DNA from: Corallium rubrum | Taxonomy: Eukaryota; Cnidaria; Anthozoa; Scleralcyonacea; Coralliidae | Assembly (NCBI GenBank): GCA_964035015.1 | Contig: OZ036004.1 | Coordinates: 13,201,927-13,265,926, forward strand | DNA: 64,000 nucleotides | Direction: 5' to 3' | Shown: one piece after another, positions 1-10,634 of the stretch | Layout of the letters: the number at the start of each line of letters is the position of its first letter | How positions within the stretch are numbered: the stretch's first letter is position 1 | Translations under genes and position numbers: made by a program | The notes under the pieces: generated by a model | The model's input: only the letters and a program-made list of their open reading frames with translations | What the model was told of the DNA's origin: nothing | Databases searched by the model: none

Positions 1-1
1 T

Positions 2-1219
2 ATTCCAAGTGCAAAAACAATGGCAAACCTTGTTGTTGTTAAGAGAGGACGGTGCCTGCTGGGTTACTCGACTGCAAAAGAACTTGGCATCCTTCACATT
101 GGAGCTGAGTGCAACGTTTGTGCAGACACCTGTGACTCTGCTGACCCAGCCTTCGAAGCAATGATCAAAGCCCAATATCCGAGTGTCTTTCACGGAATTG
201 GAAAACTCAAGGATTATCAACTTAAACTACATATAGATGATTCTGTGACTCCAGTGGCCCAGAAGACACGACGTGTGCCTTTTTCCTTGAAAACCAAGGT
301 GACTCAGAAGGTGAATGAACTTCTGGAAGATGACATTATTGAACAAGTGGAAGGACCAACTATCTGGGTAAGTCCTGCCGTTGTTGCTCCAAAGCCATCG
401 GGGGATATCAGGCTCTGTGTGGACATGCGCAGAGCTAATACAGCTATCAAGCGAGAGAAGTTGCCTATACCCACCGTTGATGAAATACTGGAAAACCTAA
501 ATGGAAGCACCATTTTTTCCAAGCTCGATCTTCGATCGGGATTCCACCAAATCGAATTGGAAGAGAGTTCACGAGATATCACCACTTTCGCCACCCACGA
601 TGGAATATTTCGCTATAAACGCCTTAGTTTTGGAGTCAATGCAGCACCTGAAAAATACCAACACATCATTAGCCAAGCTATGGCAGGGCTTTATGGAGTT
701 GCCAATATCGCTGACGACCTTATTGTTCACGGCAAAGACCAACAAGAGCACGATGAGAATTTGTCTAAAGTGTTAGAGCGTCTCAGAGCAAAGAATTTAA
801 CACTGAATGCCGACAAATGTTCTTTTCGAATGGAGAAGGTTGTCTACATGGGTCTGTTGCTGACAAAGCATGGTATTGGTCCTGCTGATGAGAAGATTCG
901 AGCTGTTGTTGAAGCAAGCTCCCCAACCACTCCCTCTGAAGTGAGAAGTTTCCTCGGTTTGGTTGGATACAGCACTCGTTTCATCCCAAATTTTTCAACC
1001 ATGGCAGAGCCCTTGAGAAAGATCGCACGACAAGGAGTACCTTTCATCTGGGGTGAAGCTCAAGCCCAGGCTTTCCAGCAGCTTAAAACCACCATTTCCC
1101 AAGCTCCAGTGTTAGCTTACTTCGACAAAGAAGCACACACCCAAATCATCGCAGATGCTAGCCCTGTTGGGCTTGGCGCAGTCCTGTGTGCTACGCTAGC
1201 AGGACGCTCAGCAGTGTAG
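2..1219 (+). pseudogene. Ty3/gypsy pol, part 1: protease end, reverse transcriptase, start of RNase H
   Basis: The frame is open from base 2, so the first ATG at 20 is internal and the true start lies outside the window. Residues 15-30 look like the end of the retroviral-type aspartic protease (LLGYSTAKELGIL). The reverse transcriptase follows, with KLDLRSGFHQI, the FGVNAAPEKYQ region and the catalytic pair in NIADDLIVHG (usual form YxDD; here the first position is N). The connection domain (LGLVGYSTRFIPNFS) and the first RNase H aspartate (IIADASPVGLGAVL) come next. The frame then shifts at about 1186-1219 and pol continues in another frame. Element proteins of this kind copy the RNA genome into DNA; this copy is inactive. 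Family call is firm. Confidence 0.9.
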
Positions 1220-2007
1220 AACGCCGGTACAGCCAAACCGAAAAGGAAGCACTTGCTCTCGTCTGGGCCTGTGAACGCTTTCACCTTTACCTTTATGGTC
1301 TCCCAGAGTTCGACCTTGTCACCGACCACGAAGCACTGAAAGTAATTTATTCAACAACATCGAAACCGTCTGCACGAATTGAGCGATGGGTTCTCCGCCT
1401 CCAGCCGTATAACTATCGCGTATTTTATGTTCCATCTCGCCGCAATATTGCTGATGCACTGTCTCGTTTGACAAATCCACCTGCCTCTAGTCAGTCGTTG
1501 TACGATGATGAATATATCCGAATGGTTGCGCAAACGGCTGTACCTGCTGCTTTACGAATTCAAGAAATCGAGAGAGAAACCGCTGCCGATACAGAACTTC
1601 AAGTTGTACGCCAGTGCCTTGTTGATGGCAACTGGACTAACTGTGCCAAACCTTATCGCTCGGTGCGCAATGAACTCACATTTATTGGACATGTCATTCT
1701 CAGAGGAACACGTTTAGTTATTCCATCAGCACTTCGCACTCGTGTGCTCGACCTGGCGCATGAAGGTCACCAAGGAGTTGTGAAAACAAAGGAAAGGTTA
1801 CGCTCAAAGGTGTGGTGGCCGGGCATAGACCAAGCTGCGGAGAAGAAATGCAAGGCGTGCTATGGATGCCAACTCGTGACGAAAACCACTCAAGTTCCAC
1901 CTCTTAAGCACTGTGATGCCACAGAGACCATGGGAAGAACTTGCTATGGATTTGCTTGGTCCCATGCCATCAGGAGAGTACTTGCTTGTCTTAGTGGACT
2001 ATTTTAG
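1186..2007 (+). pseudogene. Ty3/gypsy pol, part 2: RNase H and integrase zinc domain
   Basis: This is the continuation of the pol reading frame after the first frameshift. It carries the rest of RNase H (YSQTEKEALALVWACERF, then TDHEALK and RRNIADALSRL) and the H2C2 integrase zinc-binding domain (HEGHQG, then CKACYGCQ). It overlaps the next frame at 1913-2007, where a second frameshift lies. The apparent ATG start at 1186 is only the first methionine after the shift. The call rests on several motifs in the right order. Confidence 0.88.
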
Positions 2008-2557
2008 TCGTTGGATGGAGGTTGATATCATACGCTCTATATCCAGTGAAACCATTCGAAGACGCCTTGATGCCCACTTCTCGCGACATGGCATACCAAG
2101 AGCTGTGAGAACAGACAATGCTGCAAACTTTACATCGAAGGAGTTGGACGACTATCTACAGGAACTGGGCATCAAACACCGTCACACCATCCCTCTTTGG
2201 CCAAGAGCAAATGGGGAAATGGAACGACAAAACAGATCCCTCCTCAAAGCAATGAGAGTGGCTCATGCAGAAGGCAGACGATGGCAAATAGAACTAAATA
2301 AATTTCTCCTTGCCTACCGCTCCACACGTCACTCAACAACCGGGAAAAGCCCTGCAGAACTACTATTTGGCAGAAAGTTGACAACGAAATTGCCCGAATT
2401 TGTACCAATCGATGAGCAAGATGACTTGTATCAAGATGTCCGTGACCGCGACTCTGAACGAAAACAGGCGAATAAAGATTACATTGACCAGAAATTTCAT
2501 GCCAGTGATAAAGACATCCAAGAAGGTAATTTAGTTTTGTTGGAGAAGAAGAAGTAA
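1913..2557 (+). pseudogene. Ty3/gypsy pol, part 3: integrase catalytic core
   Basis: The DDE triad of a retroviral-type integrase is visible: D in AMDLLGPMP, D in VRTDNAANF and E in ANGEMERQN, followed by the LLAYRSTRHSTTG and SPAELLFGR signatures. Integrase joins element cDNA to host DNA. The frame ends in a TAA at 2555-2557 after a lysine run. The expected C-terminal tail continues beyond it (2558-2830), so this stop is probably a lesion. Confidence 0.88.
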
Positions 2558-2830
2558 AACAAATTATCTTCTGCTTACGAGAAGGAACCATATCAAGTCG
2601 TCACGCGGCAGGGAGACCAGGTTTCGTTGCGGTCTACCAAGGGTGGAGAACAATACAAGCGAAATCTACAGCACGTTAAACCATTCGTCAAACCAGACAT
2701 TCACGATAATAAGACTCCTGGTGTCACAGACCACAAAGATACCTATCTTGACCAAGAAGTAAAACTAAGACGATCGAACAGAGTCGTTAGAAAACCGAAA
2801 GCTCTGGACAACTTCGTTATCTGGGTTTAA
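2558..2830 (+). pseudogene. Ty3/gypsy pol, C-terminal tail
   Basis: An open stretch after the stop at 2557, ending LRRSNRVVRKPKALDNFVIWV and a stop. The basic RRSxRxxRKPxxLxDF pattern is the usual end of Ty3/gypsy integrases, just before the polypurine tract. It has no start of its own and is read as the last part of pol. Confidence 0.75.
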
Positions 2831-2915
2831 ACTGTGTATTGTAGTTAAAGAACAAAACAAAAACAGTTACAGTTTATATTATAGTTTTAAAATTTAAAAG
2901 TAAGGAAAGAGGGGA

Positions 2916-3069
2916 TGTAGTGTTCAGCGGTTTCGTGTACTTTACATCCGGGGATAGGGGCGAGAGAGAACGTGGGAAGGAGGGAATTGGGGAATGTGAT
3001 GGCGATTGTATTTGACATGTATTATTAAACCTAAAGATATAAAGTGTTATTCCTGCTTAACATTCTACA
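2916..3069 (+). repeat. 3' LTR of the Ty3/gypsy element (about 154 bp)
   Basis: It begins TGTAG at 2916, directly after a purine tract (AAGGAAAGAGGGGA) that fits the plus-strand primer, and ends CTACA at 3069; these are 5-bp inverted ends. It lies 85 bp after the pol stop, as expected. An AT-rich segment near 3030 could serve as promoter or polyadenylation region. The right edge could be off by a few bases because the 5' LTR is not available. Confidence 0.65.
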
Positions 3070-4829
3070 AACGGTAGTTAATTTTAGCCATTGTATCTAA
3101 AACTGTGTTATAGATCTGTCAGGTTTTTCCTAAATCGAAATCACATATCGACTTGTTTACGATTAACAATAGCTGTTTGGTAAAGTGAAATTGACAAGAG
3201 CGTCAAAATGAACCACCATTCGGCATTCACCAAGCTTGCCTGGGAAATATAAAGTGAAGCGTTCTATTTATTATATGTCTATTTTATTATATTTGGCATA
3301 GATATATTTATATTTTTATATCAAGAGAAACGACATGCTAAAAATGTAGCGTCCGTAATATTTTCCGTGCATGCGGCTTATGCATTTTTTGTTGACATAT
3401 CCACATTGTTCTTAATATATCTTTTACTTTTAATATTAGATGTGTGACTAAAATACATGTAGTAAACTGAGAGATTATACTCTTAAATTTATTTAAAAAC
3501 TTTATTAACCACTCTAAATATCAGCCATTGGGGACTACATTTTAACGGCGTTATCAAGAGGTTTATTTACCACTCTTTGTTCATTTTGAATTTTTGATAC
3601 AACGTCAACTTTTATACAAATTAAATTAATTGACTCAGTCAAATTCGAAATGTGATCGTTGATGGTATTAAATCAACACAACTATTTTTATCTGAACTGA
3701 CTGAACATATATATAAAATGCCAAACTCGTACATATGTGCTCTTAAAATTAAATGATTTTGTACTGCTCTTATAACACTTTTGGTCTGTGGCTTTTCAAC
3801 GTTGTCGTTTAATATCGTAATTTGCATATTTTGACTCTTTTGTCTAAATTCGCTCATCTTGAAAACAAATACGGAAATACCCCGCTCGCACTTTCGCTTA
3901 TCAACTTTGAACTCGAATCGTCCCTGGTGATCTTAATAATCCCACAAGTATTATATATTCTGCACATTTTCACATAAATCCTATGACGACCCGAACCATA
4001 TGTGTATTAACCGCCACAAAGACGGCAGATTGAACTCCGAGCGCAAATTCTTTTCTTCAAGAGTCGGTTCATCATGATTCAGTTTTTACGTCATCCGCTA
4101 CTGTAAGAACAGATCAAGGTATTAAACGTGCACGGATTATGAGCTATATTGTCGATTAGTACGATTACGAGTGATGACCAAATCCATTGAAGCTTTGCAT
4201 TAATTGTTGTTTGCGAGGAATATTTAAGAAAATCGATCAACCAATGAAAACACAGAATCCACCAGCCGATGCCAGGGCCTTTTCCCGCCCCGCCAATTTC
4301 AAAAAGGCCCTGGGAACGAGGTTGCTGGGACCAGGGAAGATTCGTCAATGATTTCGTCAACAGAAATTATGACGTGTTTTTTGGGGGCCATGCCGCGCAT
4401 CATCGGTTTTGGTAATATGTTACGCCGGGTATATCCGGCGTAGAGTTTCGTGGATTACGCCAAATTTGGCGTAAGAGTAATCTAATTTCCGGTATAAACT
4501 GTTGGCGTGGCGTAAATGGCGTGAAGCGTATCAGTGTGGCGTACTTTCTGTCAGTTCGGTGTACTAAATCTGGCATGAAAACTTTGAAATAAACAAAATG
4601 ATCATACCTTAACCTTTAGGGTCTGTAAAATCTTCCTCCAAAAGCCAGGAAATGGCATTTCAGCGACTCTCGATTTCAAAATTTCCCCGGGACCGCGGAA
4701 CCGGCGGGGCCCCCAATAATTTTTCTAAGTAAATTAATATTGTGTATCCAAAATGTATTTTATTGCAATAGACAGAAAAATTGTTCAATCAGTCAGTCAG
4801 TTGCTCTAGCACACACAATTAAATTACAA
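3070..4829. other. Noncoding stretch with a strong hairpin and a GGCGTA-rich patch
   Basis: No coding signal. 4272-4313 can form a hairpin: CCAGGGCCTTTT pairs with its complement after a short loop, probably a small foldback repeat. 4415-4560 has many copies of GGCGTA or its complement, including the palindrome CGCCAAATTTGGCG. 4650-4720 resembles 6680-6760 (GGAAATGGCATTTC followed by a G/C-rich tail), so both may be ends of the same dispersed repeat. Confidence 0.5.
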
Positions 4830-5511
4830 TTAAAGCATTAATTTTGACTTGTTTGTTAAGGGTCGGATTTTTCTGTTTGTTAATAGCCCTTCTGCGATTA
4901 AGCGTTTAATGTAAAACTGCTCGACTTGTAATTTCATCCAAGTAAAAGAATGATGAGGGAATTGTTTCAAATGTCTGGCAGGTTCTGAGTTGTGACGAAC
5001 GTTTTCGTGTTCTGCGATGCGGGTCTCGAGATTGCGGCTTGTTTCGCCAATGTAGCTTTCGCCACAGGAGCAATTTCCTTGGTATACGACATGCGATGAG
5101 TGGAGATTCTTGTCTTTTAATCGAAACATCTATTGGATTTTCTTCGTTTGCCAAACGATGACAAAAAAACACTTGTTTGCAGTAAAGGAGTTGAGTTTGG
5201 CGATGAATTTCTTGCTTTGTTTCTCGTTAAGAGGGCAATAAGGTAAGCAGATCGATGGCAATTTTCTTTCTTTCTTTGAAAACGTAAGGTGGAATAAGAG
5301 GGTCTTCTGTTTGTAGGTTGTTCTTAAAATGGGTAATTGTGTTAATTATAAAATGATAGGGATATCCAGCATTCAGGTATTGTCTCTTGATATTTTCAAC
5401 TTCCGGGTCAAAAGCGGTAGAAATGCGCCAGTGATACAGTTTCTTTTCCACCTAATAGGGATTTGCAATTTCCAATGGGTCAGGAGTTTTCCTGGTTTCT
5501 TGTGGACGCGG

Positions 5512-5512
<1 letters not shown>
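4830..5512 (-). pseudogene. Penelope-like retroelement relic: reverse-transcriptase end plus GIY-YIG nuclease
   Basis: Read on the minus strand. About 5512-5440 gives the end of a reverse transcriptase (HWKLQIPIRWKRNCITGA), 5451-5227 continues it in another frame (HWRISTAFDPEVENIKRQY), and 5129-4830 gives a GIY-YIG nuclease domain (VYQGNCSCGESYIGETSRN, with the R and E-H-E region after it). A GIY-YIG domain after an RT is the hallmark of Penelope-like elements. At least two frameshifts separate the parts, and the 5' end is cut by the microsatellite at 5514. Clearly dead; family call good. Confidence 0.8.
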
Positions 5513-5513
<1 letters not shown>

Positions 5514-5595
<82 letters not shown>

Positions 5596-5608
5596 TGTGT
5601 GTGTGTGT
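5514..5608. repeat. Compound microsatellite (TA)n(TG)n
   Basis: About 45 bp of TA repeats followed by about 50 bp of TG repeats with one interruption. It abuts the truncated 5' end of the Penelope-like relic. Open frames through it are repeat artefacts. Confidence 0.97.
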
Positions 5609-7095
5609 TTGGCACGACGTCACGCGGTAAGAATAGTTGGACACTGGTGACTTGCGATGCAGAAAACTAAATCTGTCAGTATTTTGCTTTCGTTTAACGA
5701 AATGGAGCCTGCTCTACCTAAATTAAAAGAGAACAACGAAGAAAAGAATACAAACAGCAGGTTTAATAAAGCTTGAAGCGAAACCAGAGAACCTGAAGAA
5801 ACCAAACGCCTTATAGTAAACAAAAACTCGATCTGAATTGCAGGGTTTGTGGTCACTCAGTGGTCTCAAAATCATTTTAAAGTTAACGGTAGGGGATTTG
5901 TATTTTGTCCTTATGTAGTCCTAATTAAACAACATACAGCTTAACGTTTTCGTGCTTTCCCTTTCCTCGTCCAAACCATAAGTCGGCTTTTACTAAAGCT
6001 AACTTAAACACTATCTTAGGCTTAATATGTGGACGTGATGTTTTTCATTGACTTTGCATGCACCTTTTATTATTAGAAATACTCATGGGCTTTGTCGGTT
6101 TTCTTGGCTGTATTTCCAAATTTTCGACTGAAACGTCTGTTTAATACTTTTTGATGGAATCCGATTCTATTAAATTGTTTTTTCTCAGACTCTATTATAA
6201 ATGTATTTCTTGACATTACCAGAAATTTGGGTCACTTGTTCCGCTGCGCTCGGTCAGCGGCTATATTCGCCTAATAATATAATAATATAATAATGTATTC
6301 TAGAATTCCTAATGAGTGTGATTCTACTGTAAGTTTTGCTTTGATGTGTTCAATGATTTAAATCAGTTTTCTCATCTTATCCATAAATTCCATAATTATC
6401 CCAAGGGTTTAATATCATATCTGTTTGTTTTTATATTGGCTGTACACGAGTGTTTATTTTAATCAGGGGGTGGGTGTTTCAAAAAAGCATGTAAAAGTGG
6501 GCGGGGAGTTGTTGCCTTCATGTACTTCTAGTTATTTTGAATAAAGCAATTAGACCTGATCGTTTGTTCAGTTATATTCCAACTCAAGCTTTTAAAAACT
6601 AGAAATAAATGCGTCCAACTAGTTAACTTTGACCTCATTTGTCATTCACATAGAAAATTGTGATTATGGGAAGACCACGGCCTCAGAATGCAGGAAATGG
6701 CATTTCCGAGACCCTAAATTACCAAATTTTTTGGGAGGACATACCCCAGCACCCCCAGCTTAGATAGTTCTCACGTCTTCTGTACTTGAATATTTGTTAT
6801 TGGTAGATCAGTGGTTAGTAGACCGGTTAACCGGGATAGCAGCTCGGCCGGGTGATACATAATCATCCGGCCGCTACAGTAAGTTCTTGATTTAGTTAAG
6901 TGGATGATCTATAGTTTTGCTTCAAGTCTGCTTCTTAATTGTTTCGAGACGGGCTTTTACGTTTTTGTTTCGGATTTTTATGGGTTTTGTTGTTAAGTTA
7001 TTAAACCGAGCTCAATCTGTCAACCGTTTGGTTACGATCGTACAATAGTCTGTGGTTTTGAATCTCGCAAAAACTAAATTTTCAAAATATAATTG
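5609..7095. other. Noncoding stretch containing a dispersed repeat
   Basis: No gene seen. About 6040-6545 is similar in order and wording to about 56380-57100; both contain a phrase near GCGGGGAGTTGTTGC followed by TTCATGTA and TTCTAGT. This is an unclassified dispersed repeat. 6660-6760 resembles 4650-4720. Around 6820-6880 there are small palindromes (GACCGGTTAACCGG and CGGCCGGGTG/CATCCGGCCG). Confidence 0.45.
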
Positions 7096-7260
7096 GTTTA
7101 GTTTAGTTTAGTTTAGTTTAGTTTAGTTTAGTTTAGTTTAGTTTAGTTTAGTTTAGTTTAGTTTAGTTTAGTTTAGTTTAGTTTAGTTTAGTTTAGTTTA
7201 GTTTAGTTTAGTTTAGTTTAGTTTAGTTTAGTTTAGTTTAGTTTAGTTTAGTTTAGTTTA
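7096..7260. repeat. (GTTTA)33 tandem array
   Basis: Thirty-three uninterrupted copies of GTTTA (165 bp). The purity suggests recent expansion. Confidence 0.97.
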
Positions 7261-7285
7261 GATACAAATCCTAACGTTGATTTAA

Positions 7286-7621
7286 AGTGCCTAAATCGTG
7301 TTTGGGGATTTTACATATTAGGATATTTGGAACCTTCTGAGAAGATTTGTAATATATCTTCCTTTCCTAAAATTTCATCTTCACGGACTTTTTTGACGTT
7401 AAAGGTGACAGAAGTGACGTCAAAAAGGGAATTTGTCCATACAAAAACCACTTTGCAGATTCCTCTTTTGACGTCACTTCCGTCAACTTAATTCACAGCA
7501 AAAATGTCCATGAATATGAAATTTTAGAAAAGGAATCGAAGATATATCACAAATCTTCTCAGAAGGTTCCAAATATCTTAAATATGTAAAATCCCCAACC
7601 ATGATTTATGATTTAGGCACT
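7286..7621. mobile_element. Palindromic MITE with TTAA target duplication, copy 1
   Basis: The two halves (about 150 bp each) are near-perfect inverted repeats with ends AGTGCC...GGCACT, flanked on both sides by TTAA (7282-7285 and 7622-7625). The interior includes a TGACGTCA-rich centre. A second copy with the same ends and flanks is at 23286-23618. TTAA duplications are typical of piggyBac and Kolobok superfamilies; I cannot tell which. No coding capacity. Confidence 0.85.
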
Positions 7622-7629
7622 TTAAATCT

Positions 7630-9016
7630 TCTCTTACAGCCGAAGAAAGAAGAATTTCATGACTGGAGTAGCTCTTATTTAGTAATCTTTATTTAAAAAG
7701 GAATCTTGCATTTACATAACAAATGCTCTTCCAAAGAGCCTCGGTACAATCGACTATAAGTTGAGATATTATTTTAAAAGATATTTACAACAAAGCAATA
7801 TATTTACAAACAAATTGAAACAATTCTCATTTCTCAAAATTTCTGAAGGACCAGACTCAGTCTTACATTTTACAGGGATATTTCTGCAGATTTGCTTATA
7901 GCGTTTGCGACAATGAAGTTAACTACAACATATTGTTTTTATAAAACAGCTTGCTTTTGATAACAACATATAACCCACCACGATCGACGGAAATCTTTCG
8001 ACAGTTTTTAATTCTTTCTACCTCATCAAATCTGATTTTATTTCAAATGGGTGTTTCACCGCGTTATTTCGCCTACAGTCCGCGTTTTACCCTTCCACCA
8101 TAGGCGCTTTATCCTCCATCCGCCTTTTTTCATCCTCCATTTATCCCCCATCCGCCTTTTCTCACCATGTTTTATCCCGTATCGGCCTTTTATCCCCCAA
8201 CCGCCTTTTCTCGTCCGTGTTTTATCTCCCATCCGCCTTTTCTCATCCGTCTTTTTTCAGCCGCGTTTTATCCCCCATCTCCCTTTTCTCTTCGCCTTTT
8301 ATCCCCGTCCTCTTTTTCTAATCTGCCGTCCGCATCCGTTTGTCTGTTTGTCTGTCTTTCACCTGGATATCTCACAAAATATCCAAACATGTTTTCGTGA
8401 AAGTTTGTGGAAAGACTAGGACCAAACCTTTCAAATTTGGTTGAAATTGTTTGAAATTTGGATGAGAAATTAATAAAAATCTGATCACTATAGTTTCTCC
8501 GTGTAGAAGAAATGCTTGATTCAGCTCATTATCCTTATTTTATGCAAACATTTTTGCATAATTTTGGTACGAGTGCAATCAAGCATGCTATTCATACGTG
8601 CATGTGTTGGTCCTGTGAGCTAGCCTTGGTTAGCGGGATGGCTCGTTTTCTTTTTAAACATCTCTAATAATCCGCTGGCGGAGGTATTGGTGGTTTGCAA
8701 TGAATTCCTTGAGACTTATAAGACAAAGATATGGAGGCCATGTTGGAGGAAAACATACTCCAAATACAATAGCTGCTAATGAGATCCTTTTGTTAAAGTT
8801 TCTCCAATATGGCTGCCACATACAGTCTCTGAGTGCCCTCTTGTTTGACATGGATTTCCAACTTAAAATTTTGAGCTGCTAGGGTTCGCATATTTTACAT
8901 CTTATACCTCATACGACGTTATTTTTCCTCTCTTGTTTCTGCTACCCACATTTTAATAATATGTTGTTTTTATATTTATAGAGCTGTAAAAAGTCAGAAA
9001 CGTTTTCCCAAAGTAA
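7630..9016. other. Noncoding stretch with a pyrimidine-rich degenerate minisatellite
   Basis: 8080-8340 consists of irregular repeats of phrases such as CATCCGCCTTTT and TTTATCCCCC (period roughly 20-25 bp); the open frames there (8051-8419) are side effects of the repeat. 8640-8880 has short inverted phrases (GGAGGCCATGTTGGA and TCCAATATGGCTGCC) that might be the ends of a small element. No gene recognised. Confidence 0.5.
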
Positions 9017-9180
9017 AGGGCCTGTTACACGTCGATTTTTCTTGTGCAACTTGCGTCGCAAAAAAACAAAGTGCAGGTTGCACACGACCATGTCACACGT
9101 CACGCTTTTCTCGCAACTCGCGTGACAAAAAAATGTTGCGAATTGCAAACACGTTGCAAAATAATGATAAATTATCCCAG

Positions 9181-10634
9181 ATGGCGGCGAGCAACAGTGA
9201 GAGGAAAAGAAAAGCAGTGGTGATTCTCTTGTTGATAATGGAGTTAGAAGATGAGCAACCAAAACAGAAAAGGTCAAAGAAAACTTGGGGGTGAGGCCAT
9301 GCATCTCTAGAAGAAACGAGAGAGGATGTTTTCATCAGGTAACAGTATTTTTTGTTTACAAATCTATTTACAAATGATGTACGAGAATTTATATAAGATT
9401 TCAACCATTTTCTTTGCTTATTTTACCGGCGCTTTGTCTTTGATACTTCTTAAAATCGCCAAATTTATTAAACAGTTGTTGTTGTTTTTTGGCTTAGTTG
9501 CTCGCTGAACTCGAACTGGAGGATGAGGTAGCATACTTCAATTACTTTCGGGTGGACAAGCAGCGTTTTGGCTTTCTTGTCGATCTAGTCGAAAGTAGGA
9601 TACGGAAATGCGACACGACTATGAGGCAAAGCATCAAGCCTAGTGAAAGACTGGCCGTCACCCTGCGATATCTTGCAACTGGGGAGTCGTTTAAATCACT
9701 GGAGTTCCAGTTTAGAATAAGTCGGACAACAATTTCTGATATTGTTGTGGAAACATGTCTGGCGATCTTCGACCTTTTGTCTCCAGAGGTCTTAAAAATA
9801 CCATCCACTACCGAGAGTTGGCTGCATCTGGCGAGTTTGTTCGAGAAACGGTGGAACTTTCCAAATGGCATTGGGGCTGTTGATGGGAAACGCATAAATA
9901 TTCAGCAACCTGGAAATAGCGGTTCCCATTATTACGACTACAAGGGGAATAACAGTGTGATTCTACTATCAGCGGTTGGTCCAAAGTATGAAATATTGTG
10001 GGCAGATGTTGGTACAAACGGCAGGGCTTCTGATGGAACCGTGTGGCAAAAATGCAGGATAAAGGATGCCTTGATAGCAGAAGACAATCCTTTGAATCTT
10101 CCAAAACCAAAACCTCTTCCAGGGAGAACTAAGCCAGTACCTTTTGTTCTTACTGGAGACGATGCCTTTGCCCTTGCCACCTATATGATGAAACCTTACC
10201 CTCAAGCTGGCCTGACCACAGAGCGTAGGATTTTCAATTACAGGCTTTCGAGAAATAGGAGGATTTCAGAAAATGCTTTTGGAATCTTAGCAAACCGCTT
10301 GCGTATTCTCAGATCAGTTATCCCTCTTTGTCCTCAGAAGGTAACCCAACTGACACTGGCTATTATCACCTTGCACAACTTCCTGTTACAGAATCCAGAA
10401 AGTTCAAAGAATAATGTTCCAGCTCAACTCACTGATGTTGAGGATCAAAATACTGGTGATGTTACTCCTGGCTTATGGCACAATGACCCCTGCTCTTCTT
10501 CTTGGCTCAGTTATGACCCAAATTGTAGCAACAATTACAGTGCTGATGCCAAATCTATCAGGGAAGAATACAAAGAGTACTTCAACAATGAAGGGGCAGT
10601 TCATTGGCAGTGGATCCAGTGTGGCATTGATTGA
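9181..10634 (+). pseudogene. Harbinger transposase (HARBI1-like, DDE_Tnp_4), two exons, frameshifted
   Basis: Exon 1 starts at the ATG at 9181 (MAASNSERKRK) and runs to 9338. An intron with GT at 9339 and AG at 9496-9497 follows, then exon 2 (9498-10634). Base 9498 is TTG, so the reading frame there is opened by splicing, not by a start codon. Exon 2 carries the helix-turn-helix region (SLEFQFRISRTTISDIV) and the catalytic triad: D in GAVDGKRIN, D in TGDDAFALA, E in SENAFGILANRLR. The enzyme cuts and joins element ends in the nucleus. Exon 1 has a run of five G near 9290 that shifts the frame into a TGA; this is the only lesion I see. Partner gene: MADF protein on the opposite strand. Confidence 0.9.

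Larger units (their letters stand above)
1..3069 (+). mobile_element. Ty3/gypsy LTR retrotransposon, 3' part, broken
   Basis: The order of domains (end of protease, reverse transcriptase, RNase H, integrase, 3' LTR) is that of a Ty3/gypsy pol. The 5' LTR, gag and most of the protease lie before the window. Pol is spread over three frames and ends in a stop before its C-terminal tail, so this copy is dead. A purine-rich tract just before 2916 and TGTAG/CTACA ends at 2916 and 3069 define the 3' LTR. I cannot test the target duplication because the left end is missing. Confidence 0.9.

Noticed and set aside
8051-8419. Proline/phenylalanine-rich open frames
   Set aside because: They sit in a degenerate pyrimidine-rich minisatellite, in two overlapping frames, with no family resemblance.
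9498-9500. Start codon of the Harbinger transposase at 9498
   Set aside because: The codon is TTG directly after a splice acceptor; the true start is in exon 1 at 9181.
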